A DNA stretch of 64,000 bases from Celerinatantimonas sp046054165 (GTDB lineage: Bacteria > Pseudomonadota > Gammaproteobacteria > Enterobacterales > Celerinatantimonadaceae): assembly GCF_046054165.1 (NCBI RefSeq), contig NZ_JBFNXK010000008.1:62001-126000 (forward strand). Direction: 5' to 3'. This document shows, one piece after another, positions 35,583-45,230 of the stretch. A model generated the notes under the pieces. It was not told the origin of the DNA and ran no database searches. It saw only the letters and a list, made by a program, of their open reading frames with translations. The position numbers were made by a program, and so were the translations under genes. Position 1 is the stretch's first letter. Every line of letters starts with the position of its first letter.

Positions 35583-36209
35583 ATGCAACTACACACACTA
35601 TTACTTTTTGCACTCGCGAGCCTGTCGATCAATTTAATTCCAGGGCCCGATGTGATTTATATCGTTTCGAATACCCTGAAAGGTAAGATGCTCGGTGGCA
35701 TGAAGGCCGCTCTGGGGCTCGGGGTGGGTTATTTTGTCCATACGCTAGCCGCCGTATTAGGGCTTTCGGCCATCATCTTAAGTTCGGCACTGGCATTTAC
35801 GGTAGTCAAATGGCTGGGCGCGTGTTATTTGCTTTATTTGGGGATCACCTCTTTACGCTCGATGTATCGCGGTGGTTCGAAGTTGACGGTAGCAACCTCC
35901 GAGACTTCATCTAAAAGCATCTTTAAACAGGGAATCGTGGTCAGTGTGCTCAACCCTAAAGTCGCACTCTTTTTCCTATCCTTTTTGCCCCAATTTATTG
36001 ATACCTCAGCCGGCTCACTTAATCTGCAATTACTGGTTTTAGGATTATGTTTTAGTGCATTAGCCACATTATGTAATCTCACTTATGCGTTGGCAGGCAG
36101 CTGGCTACTCAGAAGTGCCAAAGCGAATCGCTATTCACGGATCATCGAAGGGATCTCCGGTATATTACTGATTGGTCTGGCGGGAAAAATCGCGTTTAGC
36201 CATCGCTAG
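35583..36209 (+). CDS. LysE/RhtB-family amino acid exporter
   Basis: 208 residues, six hydrophobic segments. The signatures NLIPGPDVIYIVSNTLKGK and KQGIVVSVLNPKVALFFLSFLPQF define the RhtB branch, which exports homoserine, threonine, leucine or similar. Substrate is unassigned. It stands about 55 bp upstream of the merR-like gene and may be on the same transcript. Confidence 0.9.
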   Translation: MQLHTLLLFALASLSINLIPGPDVIYIVSNTLKGKMLGGMKAALGLGVGYFVHTLAAVLGLSAIILSSALAFTVVKWLGACYLLYLGITSLRSMYRGGSKLTVATSETSSKSIFKQGIVVSVLNPKVALFFLSFLPQFIDTSAGSLNLQLLVLGLCFSALATLCNLTYALAGSWLLRSAKANRYSRIIEGISGILLIGLAGKIAFSHR

Positions 36210-36264
36210 ATTCGGTTCATCTTGCGTCATTAGTTTGGCAACCTTTCAAAAGTCTGGAAGTCAT

Positions 36265-36624
36265 ATGAACATTTCACAATTTGCAGCTAAAACGGCATTA
36301 ACGCCGCATACGCTGCGCTACTACGAAAAACTGGGGCTACTGATGCATGTTCAGCGGAATCGCAGTGGCCACCGCAGCTATTCTCAAGCCGATATGAACT
36401 GGGTCATGTTCATCAATCGATTGCGTGAAACGGGCATGCCACTGAAACAAATCTTAGAGTATGCCCAACTTCGCGCTCAGGGCGATCAAACCTTCAGTCA
36501 ACGGCAACAACTTTTACAACAGCATCGAGATGCACTTAAAACTCGCATTGAAAGCGAACAGGAACACCTGCGGGCTCTCGATGCAAAAATTCAGTATTAT
36601 GCCTCGAATCAGCCCTTGACTTAG
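36265..36624 (+). CDS. MerR-family regulator
   Basis: 119 residues from the ATG at 36265 (TGGAAG upstream). The N-terminal winged helix is typical (ISQFAAKTALTPHTLRYYEKLGLL) and a coiled coil ends the protein. There is no cysteine cluster for metal binding in the dimer region. It immediately precedes a carboxymuconolactone-decarboxylase-like gene, a pairing seen with aldehyde- or redox-stress MerR proteins. It probably controls that gene. Confidence 0.9.
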   Translation: MNISQFAAKTALTPHTLRYYEKLGLLMHVQRNRSGHRSYSQADMNWVMFINRLRETGMPLKQILEYAQLRAQGDQTFSQRQQLLQQHRDALKTRIESEQEHLRALDAKIQYYASNQPLT

Positions 36625-36679
36625 AGCTTACTCTAACTTGTAAGCTGTCTTCTGTTCATCACATACTAAGGAGACAGCG

Positions 36680-37063
36680 ATGGAACAACGATATCAAAAT
36701 GGATTAGCCAAACTGGCTGAAATTGATGGCGACGCTGGCCAACAAGTCATTGATAGCCTTCAGGCCATCTGCCCGGATCTGGCCCGCTATACCATTGAAT
36801 TCCCCTTTGGCGATATTTATCAGCGCCCCCAGCTCGACCTAAAATCTCGTGAAATAGCAACCGTTGCCGCGCTTACCGCTTTAGGTCATTGTGCACCACA
36901 ACTCAAAGTACACATCAATGGTGCCTTAAATGTCGGCTGTGAAATGTCTGAAATCATTGAAGTTATCTTACAGATGGCTGTCTATGCCGGGTTTCCGGCG
37001 GCGCTCAACGGGATGTTTGTCGCTAAAGAAGTTTTTACACAGCGCCAACTGCTCCCAAAATAA
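36680..37063 (+). CDS. Carboxymuconolactone decarboxylase-family (AhpD-like) protein
   Basis: 127 residues. The core REIATVAALTALGHCAPQLKVHINGALNVGCEMSEIIEVILQM fits the CMD family. The paired cysteines of AhpD (CxxC) are not present: the Cys is in GHCAPQ alone. A thiol peroxidase role is therefore less likely than a decarboxylase-like or unknown one. AAGGAG precedes the ATG. It is co-oriented with the MerR gene 55 bp upstream. Confidence 0.88.
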   Translation: MEQRYQNGLAKLAEIDGDAGQQVIDSLQAICPDLARYTIEFPFGDIYQRPQLDLKSREIATVAALTALGHCAPQLKVHINGALNVGCEMSEIIEVILQMAVYAGFPAALNGMFVAKEVFTQRQLLPK

Positions 37064-37215
37064 TCGGATGACGATCCAGCGCTCTTATCGACTTTAATGA
37101 TCAGCGTCAGGGGCATGCATAACAGCAGCCCCGGTTGTCTTTAACACGGCCATCTAAAAAGCCTTGATGAGGCAATTACGGCACAGGGTCAAAAGTACAC
37201 AAGATACCTTGGCGA

Positions 37216-38844
37216 TTACAGTTGAAACTTACTCAATCGCGTTTGCAGACCATGTGCCAGTTTACTAATTTCCCCACAAGCGATCGCGGTCTGAGAGCTC
37301 CCTTCCGCCATTTCGGCTGAAGCAAAATTAATCTGTTCCACGCTACGATTAAGATCTTCAGACACCGCATTCTGTTCACTACAAGCGGTTGCAATCTGAA
37401 TACTCATCTCGGCAATCTGATGCACCGAGCCCTCGATTTCACTAATTTGAGATCCCGCCTGTTGCCCCTGAGTCACACATTTAGCAATACCACCTCGACA
37501 TTCATCGCTGGAGTCTCCCATCTGTTTCGATTTCTGTTGTAACTGTTCCACAATCCCAACAATTTGTTTAGTCGACTCCTGAGTCCGCTGTGCCAACGAG
37601 CGAACTTCATCGGCTACCACCGCAAATCCACGCCCCTGCTCACCGGCACGAGCCGCTTCAATCGCCGCATTCAATGCCAGTAAATTGGTTTGTTCAGCGA
37701 TAGCGCCAATCACATCCACCACCATATTGATATCGTTAGAGCTATTTTCTAACTCGATGGCTAGCCGACCTGATTCATCGATCATGCCCGAAACATTAGA
37801 GATCACATCAATCATGCGTTGCAGCGAATTACTCCCTTGCTGCGCCATCTCCGCTGAAGAGTTAGCCGAATCAGCCGCTTGTTCCGTATGCTGAGCGACT
37901 TCAGCCACAGCCGCCTGCATTTCAGTCATTGCAGATGCGACCGAATTGAGTTCCATCTGCTGACGCTGCATTCCGGATGCGGTCTGGGATGAAATCGTAC
38001 TGACTTCTTCGACGGCTGAAGCCAGTTGAATCGTGGCCTCATTCACTTCAGTTACCAAATCATTGAGATCCGTTTGCATCTTTCCAATTTGTAACAGTAA
38101 ATGTCCTAATTCATCTTTGCTCAGATGCGCCTGATCAATCCGATTATTTAGCTTGCCACTGGCGATGGATGAAGCGAGTGTCAGGGCATGCTGTACCGGT
38201 TGCCGAACCGAATGAATGAGCCACATCGACGCTAAAATAATCACCGCAATAACCACCAATGCACCAACGACTAAAATCCAGGTTGTTCTCACAAGCCGCT
38301 GCTTCACGGTTTGCTCAATATCGCTAACAGCCTTTTCATTGGCTTGAATCGCAGTATTGAGACTCTCAATCGCTTGGGTATAACGTTGATATGAATTCAG
38401 CACGACCTCATTAGCCTGTTGCAGCTGTCCTTTAATCAAATACTGATTATAGGAACGGGTCGCTTGCCGATAATTTTGCCAAGCCGCTTTAAAAACATTC
38501 AGTACCTGAGCTTCATCTGTTGAAAGAGGCAGGGCTTCATAGGATTTAAGCTCTTGATCCAATCGATCCCGTTTGCCATCCAACTCCGTTAACCACTGCG
38601 ATAACTGCGGGGAACTGGCGTTAGGGATCAACGAAAATTCATCTTTTCGGATCTCCGTCAAAGTGACCTGAATTCCTTTTAGCAGACTAATTGACGGCAA
38701 ACTATCATTACTGATAGTTTCAACATTGGTCTCCAGTTTTGAAAGACTGCTGCGCATGATGAGACTCATCACCAGGAATATAATAAAGACGAGCGAAAAA
38801 CTCCCCCATATCTTCTTTCCGACACTTAAATCTCTCACTCTCAT
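37216..38844 (-). CDS. Methyl-accepting chemotaxis protein with four-helix-bundle sensor
   Basis: 542 residues from the ATG at 38844 with AAGGA upstream. Layout: TM1 (about 12-32), 4HB periplasmic domain (about 35-190, EIRKDEFSLIPNASS), TM2 (about 190-215), HAMP, and a long cytoplasmic coiled coil with the hairpin tip EQTNLLALNAAIEAARAGEQGRGFAVVADEVRSLA. The ligand is unknown. No C-terminal NWETF-type CheR tether is seen. It is a single gene. Confidence 0.94.
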   Translation of the reverse strand: MRVRDLSVGKKIWGSFSLVFIIFLVMSLIMRSSLSKLETNVETISNDSLPSISLLKGIQVTLTEIRKDEFSLIPNASSPQLSQWLTELDGKRDRLDQELKSYEALPLSTDEAQVLNVFKAAWQNYRQATRSYNQYLIKGQLQQANEVVLNSYQRYTQAIESLNTAIQANEKAVSDIEQTVKQRLVRTTWILVVGALVVIAVIILASMWLIHSVRQPVQHALTLASSIASGKLNNRIDQAHLSKDELGHLLLQIGKMQTDLNDLVTEVNEATIQLASAVEEVSTISSQTASGMQRQQMELNSVASAMTEMQAAVAEVAQHTEQAADSANSSAEMAQQGSNSLQRMIDVISNVSGMIDESGRLAIELENSSNDINMVVDVIGAIAEQTNLLALNAAIEAARAGEQGRGFAVVADEVRSLAQRTQESTKQIVGIVEQLQQKSKQMGDSSDECRGGIAKCVTQGQQAGSQISEIEGSVHQIAEMSIQIATACSEQNAVSEDLNRSVEQINFASAEMAEGSSQTAIACGEISKLAHGLQTRLSKFQL

Positions 38845-39507
38845 TTTCAATCCTTAATGTCTGGCAATTGCTTATTTAATGATAGTGGGTTTGCCGTCAT
38901 GCGATGGTTTTTCAAGCACAAACTGACAAACAATATCCTTAACTGTTTTTGTTCATCCCTACGATTCCAAGGCAAAGATGGACTATTTTTATAAGATTTC
39001 AGGCAACTGGCACGCATATAGACCTCCATTAAAATGGGGCTGACATGTTCGTAAGGTCAGCTAAACATCAGCGCAAGTCGGTGCGATCCAAGTTTCTTTT
39101 AGATTTTTACCAGTACCATACAAATATCGACTCAAGACGGTAAAACTAAAGATGAAGTTGCCGAAACAGACCGAATAAAGGCTAAACAGATGTTGATTTA
39201 AGAGCAACATTCCACTATTCGCATAGCGCTTCAAATAATGATTTTTTAGTCAATATAAAGCAGCTGTAAAAATATATTTCTTTACTATCAATACTTGACT
39301 TTTGCTCACAAAAAGGGCTAAATATCAACAGTTGTTGATATATGATATTGTCCTTAAGACAGATACATTTCTTACACGAAACATTCAACTGCTGTACCTC
39401 ATCATTCGGATTTAAATAGAACCATGCTGCGATGCCTCATCAGAACAATCCTCTGTTTCTGATGTTTTGTTATTGCGGCAGGATCATTGTTACTTGGGGA
39501 TTGCTCA
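38845..39507. other. Promoter region between the MCP and the efflux operon
   Basis: About 660 bp, mostly AT-rich, no credible gene. It holds a perfect palindrome at 39322-39341 and a TTGACT hexamer at 39295-39300, likely the control region of the FUSC operon. Confidence 0.45.
39322..39341 (+). promoter_or_regulatory. 20-bp palindromic operator candidate before the FUSC operon
   Basis: ATATCAACAGTTGTTGATAT has identical 9-bp arms around a 2-nt centre. It lies about 170 bp before the FUSC start and just after a -35-like TTGACT. A dyad of this kind suits the TetR-family regulator encoded inside the operon, so autoregulation is inferred. Confidence 0.55.
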
Positions 39508-41742
39508 ATGTTCGCCTTCACGGCTGATTTTTTTAATCGGGAAAAACACCTTCAGGCTCTCTCAGCCTGGTGCCGAACTCAGGGATTTGGTTGGGTCTAC
39601 GTTTGCAAATTATTGTTAGGTGTCAGCCTGGCTTATTGGGCTTCAATGTTCCTAGAACTCTCGAGTACCCGTTCGGCAGCACTGACCGTCATCATCGTGA
39701 TGCAGCCTCAAACAGGCCAGGTTTTCGTGAAAAGTATTGCCCGTATAGTGGGAACGGTCATTGGGCTGGCTGCGAGTCTGACCTTTGTCAATCTGTTCCA
39801 TCAGCATCCCCCTTTATTTCTACTGGCAACCGCCCTTTGGTGTAGCCTCTGTATTGCCGGAGCCGTTCGTTTCCGGGATTTTCGGGCTTATGTATTTCTA
39901 CTGGCGGGTTATACCGTTGGGATGATCGGTATTCCCGGAGCCATTGACCCCCATGTCGCCGTTGCTGTTTCAGTCAGCAGGATGCTAGCCGTCGCGTTGG
40001 GTATTGTCTGTGGCGGTTTAGTCAGCGCGACTATTTTACCGCGAACCACCAATGCTGCGTTTCAGAGCCTGTTAGCCCGGCGATTATTCAACCTTTGTCG
40101 CCACAGCTCCACTCTATTGCACCACCAGCTAAGTGAAAAAGATTATGAGCAAATTCGTTTACAATTAGCCGCTCAGGCCGTTAGTACCGGGGCTTTGCGT
40201 CAAGCCGCCAGCTCAGAAAACCCCAAAATTCGCCAACATCGCCAGCATTTAGTGGAACTCACGCATCTATTTTTAGATCTCAGTACTCGACTGCATACAA
40301 TGGCCCGCTCCTATTTTGCTTTAAACCAAGATGAAATCACCCAAACCTTACTCGCCAAACGCTTTGACGATATGTCCATGCCGCTGGTGAATCTGCTGGA
40401 TATTCTACAGGTTGATAACAAGCTTTCGAGTCACCATGTGGGCCAATATCTCGGAGCATTACGCCAGACTCGAGTCAAAGTACGATTACAAATTCGTCAA
40501 GCTCGTCGCCTACTTGAACAAGAAAAAGCATTTCAGGCACTGGATGACGCTCGTCAACAAGAACTTCAGGAACATTTTGAAACACTCAGCGAACTGTTAT
40601 TCCGCTTTACCGACCAGTTTTATAACTACTGTCATAGCTACGCCAGTCTTGGGGATGACAAAGAGCACCCCAAATGGCACATTGAATTTGATTCACTCCG
40701 CCGACATTTCAAACCTTCCGTCAACTCGCTCTATGTTCTCAGTTGTGGGGCACGTTCAGTTTTAGTCATCCTGATTGTTTCCGCACTGTGGTATTACAGC
40801 GGTTGGTCTGGCGGAACGATGTTTGTACAAAATGGCATCATCGGTGCGACCTTGAGTGCAACGGCTGCAAATCCGCATAAAATGGCCGTGAATCTGGCCC
40901 AAGGTTCGATTGTCGGGTATATCCTCGGTTTCTCGATTACTTTCTTTTTACTGCCCAATATTGATGGTTTTGCATTATTGATATTGGCCCTCAGCCCGAT
41001 CATTATTATTGGGGGATGGCTTACCCTCAATCCCAAATATGCGGGGATCGGCACCGGTGCCATGATTAACTTTTGCTTTGTGGCCTCGCCGCATAATCCG
41101 GCAGTTTTCAATCCACACCAGTTCGTCAATGACTCTATTGCCGGATTCACGGGGATGACATTAACTGCCGTTTTACTGGCCTTGCTATTCCCACCAACAG
41201 GGCGCTGGCTATCACGTGCGATGATCAAAGATCTGCGTCGTCTGGTGGCCGTTGCGATTACGGCACCACTAGATAATCTAAAAAGCCGGCTGGATACTCA
41301 GTGCTGCGATATTCTGCTCCAGACCTACAACGTGAGTTCCGGCCAAATTTTAGTACAGCGAAGTCTGATGGACTGGCATGCCAATGTCGAATCCGTCAGT
41401 CATGCGATTATCGAATTAAGGGCTCTGATCAACGCAATGCCCCAGGAGCAAGAACGGCCTCAGTGGCGGATTTTGATCAACCGGATGGGGATTGCACTCA
41501 CGCATCTCTATCTCAAACCTTCGGCTCGGCATCATCAAGCGGCGCTCACGCATATCAATGAGGTGATCCAAGAATTAGAACCTCAGCTGGAACCCCTGAT
41601 GGATCGTTTTAATCAATCCCCCAAACGTCAGATGATGAGTTACCTTCATTTTATTCGGTTTGCACTGAATGACTGTCAGGGCCCATTCCGAGATTATCTG
41701 GTTCCGCAACCGGCTCAATCTGATATCACTGTTGAAGCCTAA
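39508..41742 (+). CDS. FUSC-family efflux pump inner-membrane protein (AaeB/YdhK-like)
   Basis: 744 residues from the ATG at 39508; the frame opens at a TTG seven codons earlier. Two blocks of hydrophobic helices (about 25-190 and 410-570), each preceded or followed by long soluble helical regions, match FUSC/AaeB. The first block starts LLLGVSLAYWASMFLELSSTRSAALTVIIV. These act with HlyD and outer-membrane partners to export aromatic carboxylic acids or drugs. It begins a five-gene operon that encodes every part of the tripartite pump. Confidence 0.88.
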   Translation: MFAFTADFFNREKHLQALSAWCRTQGFGWVYVCKLLLGVSLAYWASMFLELSSTRSAALTVIIVMQPQTGQVFVKSIARIVGTVIGLAASLTFVNLFHQHPPLFLLATALWCSLCIAGAVRFRDFRAYVFLLAGYTVGMIGIPGAIDPHVAVAVSVSRMLAVALGIVCGGLVSATILPRTTNAAFQSLLARRLFNLCRHSSTLLHHQLSEKDYEQIRLQLAAQAVSTGALRQAASSENPKIRQHRQHLVELTHLFLDLSTRLHTMARSYFALNQDEITQTLLAKRFDDMSMPLVNLLDILQVDNKLSSHHVGQYLGALRQTRVKVRLQIRQARRLLEQEKAFQALDDARQQELQEHFETLSELLFRFTDQFYNYCHSYASLGDDKEHPKWHIEFDSLRRHFKPSVNSLYVLSCGARSVLVILIVSALWYYSGWSGGTMFVQNGIIGATLSATAANPHKMAVNLAQGSIVGYILGFSITFFLLPNIDGFALLILALSPIIIIGGWLTLNPKYAGIGTGAMINFCFVASPHNPAVFNPHQFVNDSIAGFTGMTLTAVLLALLFPPTGRWLSRAMIKDLRRLVAVAITAPLDNLKSRLDTQCCDILLQTYNVSSGQILVQRSLMDWHANVESVSHAIIELRALINAMPQEQERPQWRILINRMGIALTHLYLKPSARHHQAALTHINEVIQELEPQLEPLMDRFNQSPKRQMMSYLHFIRFALNDCQGPFRDYLVPQPAQSDITVEA

Positions 41743-41767
41743 CTGGCGACAGGCAAAGAGATAACCA

Positions 41768-42436
41768 ATGACTGAAGAACCTCAAAAATCAACCCGAGGA
41801 CGCCGTCAGAGCGGTCTTGAATCGGGTCGTAAAGCATTATTGAAAGCCGCTATGGTAGTTTTCTCCAAACATGGTTACGACTCAGGTAGCCTGCGGGCCA
41901 TCGCCCGGCGGGCCAATGTCGATGTAGCGCTGTGTGCACGGCTCTTCGGGGGAAAGGCTCAGTTGTGGCAAGCCGTGATCGACTCACTCGTGGCCATTTT
42001 TGAACACGACATCAAAGAACAACTGGAGCAGTTGGTCAAATTGGCAAATACCGCCCCTTATGAAGCCATGCGACAGTTTATTGTGCTGTATGCCAAGCAT
42101 TGTACAGCTAACCCTGAATTTCCGGCGTTCTTTCTACAAGAAGCGGTCAACTCACCGGAACGCATGGCCATCATCCGTGAACAACTGATGCGTCCCATGA
42201 TGCACCCGGTGCTTGAGATAGCACAAAAAGCTAAAGTTGCGGGAGTGGTCCGTTTTGATGATCCCATCATTTTTATCCGGATGCTCACCAATTCAATCTC
42301 GCTGCTACTGGCCGCACCGGAGCAATTACCGAAACGAACACTGGCGGCCGGGAATTTAACTGAACGCATTATGAATGAAGCAATCAATATTTATCTGCAC
42401 TCACCTGAAACTGAACAATTGAAATTCAAAGAGTAA
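41768..42436 (+). CDS. TetR-family regulator
   Basis: 222 residues. The N-terminal HTH (LLKAAMVVFSKHGYDSGSLRAIARRANVDVALCARLFGGKAQLW, about 25-68) and the divergent ligand domain are typical of TetR. It sits between the FUSC and NodT genes, an unusual internal position. Genes are co-oriented with short gaps (25 nt before, 61 nt to the next start). It probably controls the operon through the upstream palindrome. Confidence 0.9.
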   Translation: MTEEPQKSTRGRRQSGLESGRKALLKAAMVVFSKHGYDSGSLRAIARRANVDVALCARLFGGKAQLWQAVIDSLVAIFEHDIKEQLEQLVKLANTAPYEAMRQFIVLYAKHCTANPEFPAFFLQEAVNSPERMAIIREQLMRPMMHPVLEIAQKAKVAGVVRFDDPIIFIRMLTNSISLLLAAPEQLPKRTLAAGNLTERIMNEAINIYLHSPETEQLKFKE

Positions 42437-42497
42437 CTGTAACGTGGATAAGCTCATATACTCCAAAGCTCGATCATTGATGAAACGGAATTATCCA

Positions 42498-44012
42498 ATG
42501 GCAAAAAATCAATTTAAAACAATCGCATGGCTCATGTCATTTATACTGATAAGTGGCTGTGCATCATTTCAAGGGATTAATTCCAAAGCGACGATCCAAA
42601 AGCCGGATGCCGTCTCACCGGAACAACTCAAAGAAGCCAGTAAACCGCTAGACTCAAAATGGTGGCAGGTTTTTCAAGATAACCAACTAAACTGGCTACT
42701 GGATCAAGGGACAGCCCATAGTCCCACGCTAAAACAAGCTGATGCCCGAGTTCGCCGGGCGCTTGCCAGTGCCGGCGAAGTCAAATCTGGAGATCGCCCC
42801 CATATCGATGCTAATGCCGACATGGGCTATCATAAATGGCCAGAAGACTCTCACTATGGCGGTGGACTCGCCGGTGAGCACACTTGGGACAATACGGCTA
42901 ATTTACAGTTTAGTTATCATCTCGATCTCTTTGATCGCCAAGCCAACCGGAACCGTCAAGCCCACGCGAATATCGCATTATCTCAGGCCTCTGCCCAAGC
43001 GGCACGACTCCAGTTAGAAGGGAATCTGCTGCGGTCCTATATCCAACTCACACTTTATTATCAAGAACTCGATGTGGAACGGGCCCGTTTGGAACAGCAA
43101 AACCATATTGTCCGACTCAACCAACAGCGTCTCGATTATGGTTTAGGATCGCAGTATGACTTACAGCAATCGATGGCATTGCTGCCGATTACACAGCGAC
43201 GGATCAGCGTGCTGCATGAGCAGATCAAACTCACTAAAAATCAGCTCATGACACTCGCAGGACTGCCTTTATCACAAACGGCTCAACTCCAACGTCCTTC
43301 GCTGGTACTGACCGATGAACTGCATCTGCCCCAGGCCCTTCCTATCGCGCTGATAGGTCACCGTCCGGACTTAGTCGCCAGCCGCTGGCAGATTGTTTCC
43401 TCAGCTCGAGGCATTGATCTGGCCAAGGCTGATTTCTATCCGAATATCAATCTCCATGCCATGCTCGGCCAGATGATGACATTAGGAGGATTAAGTAACT
43501 TTTTTGAAGCTAAAAACCGCACCTATTCCGTAGGGCCAGCTCTGTCACTTCCCATCTTTGATGGCGGAGCCCGTCGCGCTCGATTAGGAATCGCCACTGC
43601 GGATTATGATGAAGCGATTGAAGGTTACAATGCCACCTTACAAACGGCGCTACGGCAAGTCTCTGATGAGATGATCCGGCAACAATCGATCCGGCAACAG
43701 TCACAACTCGCCGATCTAGGCGTTGATCGAGCCAATCAAGTTTACACGACCGCTCAAGAAGCCTTTAAACGAGGACTTCGCGATTATCTGCATGTTCTCG
43801 ATGCGCAGAGTCGTCTGTTTGATCAAGAAATCGCCCGAGCAACCGTCCAGTCAGAGTTAATGCGCTCTCAGGTTGATTTAGCGATCGCAATGGGGGGCGG
43901 GATTACATTTGAGTCAACTCCGGCATCACTGCAGTTACTCCCAACCCAAGCGGCTCAAGCCAAACAGGCTGCTGAAAAAACCGCTGCAACCACTGTCACC
44001 AAGCAGAACTAG
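42498..44012 (+). CDS. Outer-membrane efflux lipoprotein, NodT family
   Basis: 504 residues from the ATG at 42498 (ACGGAA 6 nt upstream); ATG 42480 is an alternative. The lipoprotein signal ends LISGC. The rest is a TolC-like beta-barrel/alpha-barrel, with paired coiled-coil repeats and motifs such as LLDQGTAHSPTLKQADARVRRA and RPDLVASRW. It forms the channel for the FUSC/HlyD pump. A Q/A-rich tail (LLPTQAAQAKQAAEKTAATT) ends it. Confidence 0.9.
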   Translation: MAKNQFKTIAWLMSFILISGCASFQGINSKATIQKPDAVSPEQLKEASKPLDSKWWQVFQDNQLNWLLDQGTAHSPTLKQADARVRRALASAGEVKSGDRPHIDANADMGYHKWPEDSHYGGGLAGEHTWDNTANLQFSYHLDLFDRQANRNRQAHANIALSQASAQAARLQLEGNLLRSYIQLTLYYQELDVERARLEQQNHIVRLNQQRLDYGLGSQYDLQQSMALLPITQRRISVLHEQIKLTKNQLMTLAGLPLSQTAQLQRPSLVLTDELHLPQALPIALIGHRPDLVASRWQIVSSARGIDLAKADFYPNINLHAMLGQMMTLGGLSNFFEAKNRTYSVGPALSLPIFDGGARRARLGIATADYDEAIEGYNATLQTALRQVSDEMIRQQSIRQQSQLADLGVDRANQVYTTAQEAFKRGLRDYLHVLDAQSRLFDQEIARATVQSELMRSQVDLAIAMGGGITFESTPASLQLLPTQAAQAKQAAEKTAATTVTKQN

Positions 44013-44020
44013 GGGGATAT

Positions 44021-44218
44021 ATGAGAGAGATTGCATTTCATAGTTTTTATTTTCCAACTGTCACGCTGGTATTTGTACTCGGATACCTACTGACGTTTGC
44101 ACTGGATCGGATCCTGATGACTTTAGATCTACATCGACACATCTGGAATCCAACTCTATTTCGAATTGCCAGTTACTTAGCCATCTGTTGTGGCATTGCA
44201 CTGTTTATTTACGCTTGA
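44021..44218 (+). CDS. DUF1656 small membrane protein (AaeX/YdhI-like)
   Basis: 65 residues with two hydrophobic segments (about 12-32, 46-64) and the family motif HSFYFPTVTLVFVLGYLLTF. It is a regular partner of FUSC and HlyD genes in aaeXAB-type and ydhIJK-type clusters. Its role in the pump is not known. Confidence 0.88.
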   Translation: MREIAFHSFYFPTVTLVFVLGYLLTFALDRILMTLDLHRHIWNPTLFRIASYLAICCGIALFIYA

Positions 44219-44225
44219 GGAAGTT

Positions 44226-45113
44226 ATGAGCCTGACCAAATTTTATAATATTGTGATTACACTGTTGATTGTCGTGGTCGCCATAGTGCTTGCCCGTATT
44301 CTGTGGCTCCACTATATGAACGACCCCTGGACTCGTGATGCCAAAGTACGGGCCAACGTCATTAACATCGCGCCGGATGTTTCCGGTTTCGTATCAGATC
44401 TATCGGTAAAAGATAACCAGCTGGTGAAAAAAGGCGATCTACTCTTTCGCATCGACCAATCCCGCTACCGTATTGCGCTGAATCGTGCCCAACATGAAGT
44501 AGATATGCGTAAAACGGATGTTGCACTGCGTGAAGATGAAGCTCGCCGTCGTCAAGATGCGAACCATCTGGTGGTCTCTCGTGAAGATACCAACCAAGCC
44601 GATAGTGCCTACAAAGTGGCTCAAGCTCAGTACCAGCAAGCATTAGATCATCTCGATTCAGCCAAACTAGATCTACAACGTACCGAAATTCGCGCTCCAG
44701 CCGATGGTTACATCACCAACTTAAACCTTCATGTCGGTGATTATGTTCGTACTGCGCAGCCCGCTCTGGCTTTGATTGATGAACACTCATTCTGGATCTA
44801 TGGCTATTTTGAAGAAACGAAAATTCATCTGGTCAAAGCTGGTGAAAAAGCGAATATCACGCTCATGAACGGCTCAAAATTCGTGGGGCATGTCAGCAGT
44901 ATTGCACGAGGGATCTACGACTCTGAAAACCCAGAAGCCAGTAACCTGATAGCCAACGTTCAGGCGACATTTGACTGGGTACGTCTGGCTCGGCGTATTC
45001 CGGTTCATATCACCATTGATGAATTTCCTAAAGATCAGGTGCTCTCCATGGGCATGACCTGTACGGTCACATTGGACGTTCCGCATCAACGAAAATGGTG
45101 GGATATCCTTTAA
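44226..45113 (+). CDS. HlyD-family efflux adaptor (AaeA/YdhJ-like)
   Basis: 295 residues from the ATG at 44226, with GAGGAAG before it. One N-terminal membrane segment (about 7-25) is followed by the lipoyl halves (VSGFVSDLSVKDNQLVKKGDLLFRID and IRAPADGYITNLNLHVGDYV) around a short coiled coil, and the beta-barrel. The short form is typical of partners of FUSC proteins. It is last gene of the efflux operon and is followed by a terminator. Confidence 0.92.
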   Translation: MSLTKFYNIVITLLIVVVAIVLARILWLHYMNDPWTRDAKVRANVINIAPDVSGFVSDLSVKDNQLVKKGDLLFRIDQSRYRIALNRAQHEVDMRKTDVALREDEARRRQDANHLVVSREDTNQADSAYKVAQAQYQQALDHLDSAKLDLQRTEIRAPADGYITNLNLHVGDYVRTAQPALALIDEHSFWIYGYFEETKIHLVKAGEKANITLMNGSKFVGHVSSIARGIYDSENPEASNLIANVQATFDWVRLARRIPVHITIDEFPKDQVLSMGMTCTVTLDVPHQRKWWDIL

Positions 45114-45126
45114 AACCATCCATTAT

Positions 45127-45158
45127 CATTCGGGGACGCCATTCCCCGAATGATTTTC
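45127..45158 (+). terminator. Terminator of the FUSC efflux operon
   Basis: A perfect 10-bp stem (CATTCGGGGA / TCCCCGAATG, 6-nt loop) is followed by ATTTT, 14 nt after the adaptor stop. Confidence 0.7.
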
Positions 45159-45230
45159 ACTACATCCATTTTTATGGCACTGGGATCGTATGTCACATAC
45201 GCAGCGCAGATCCGCCATCAGTCTCCAGCA

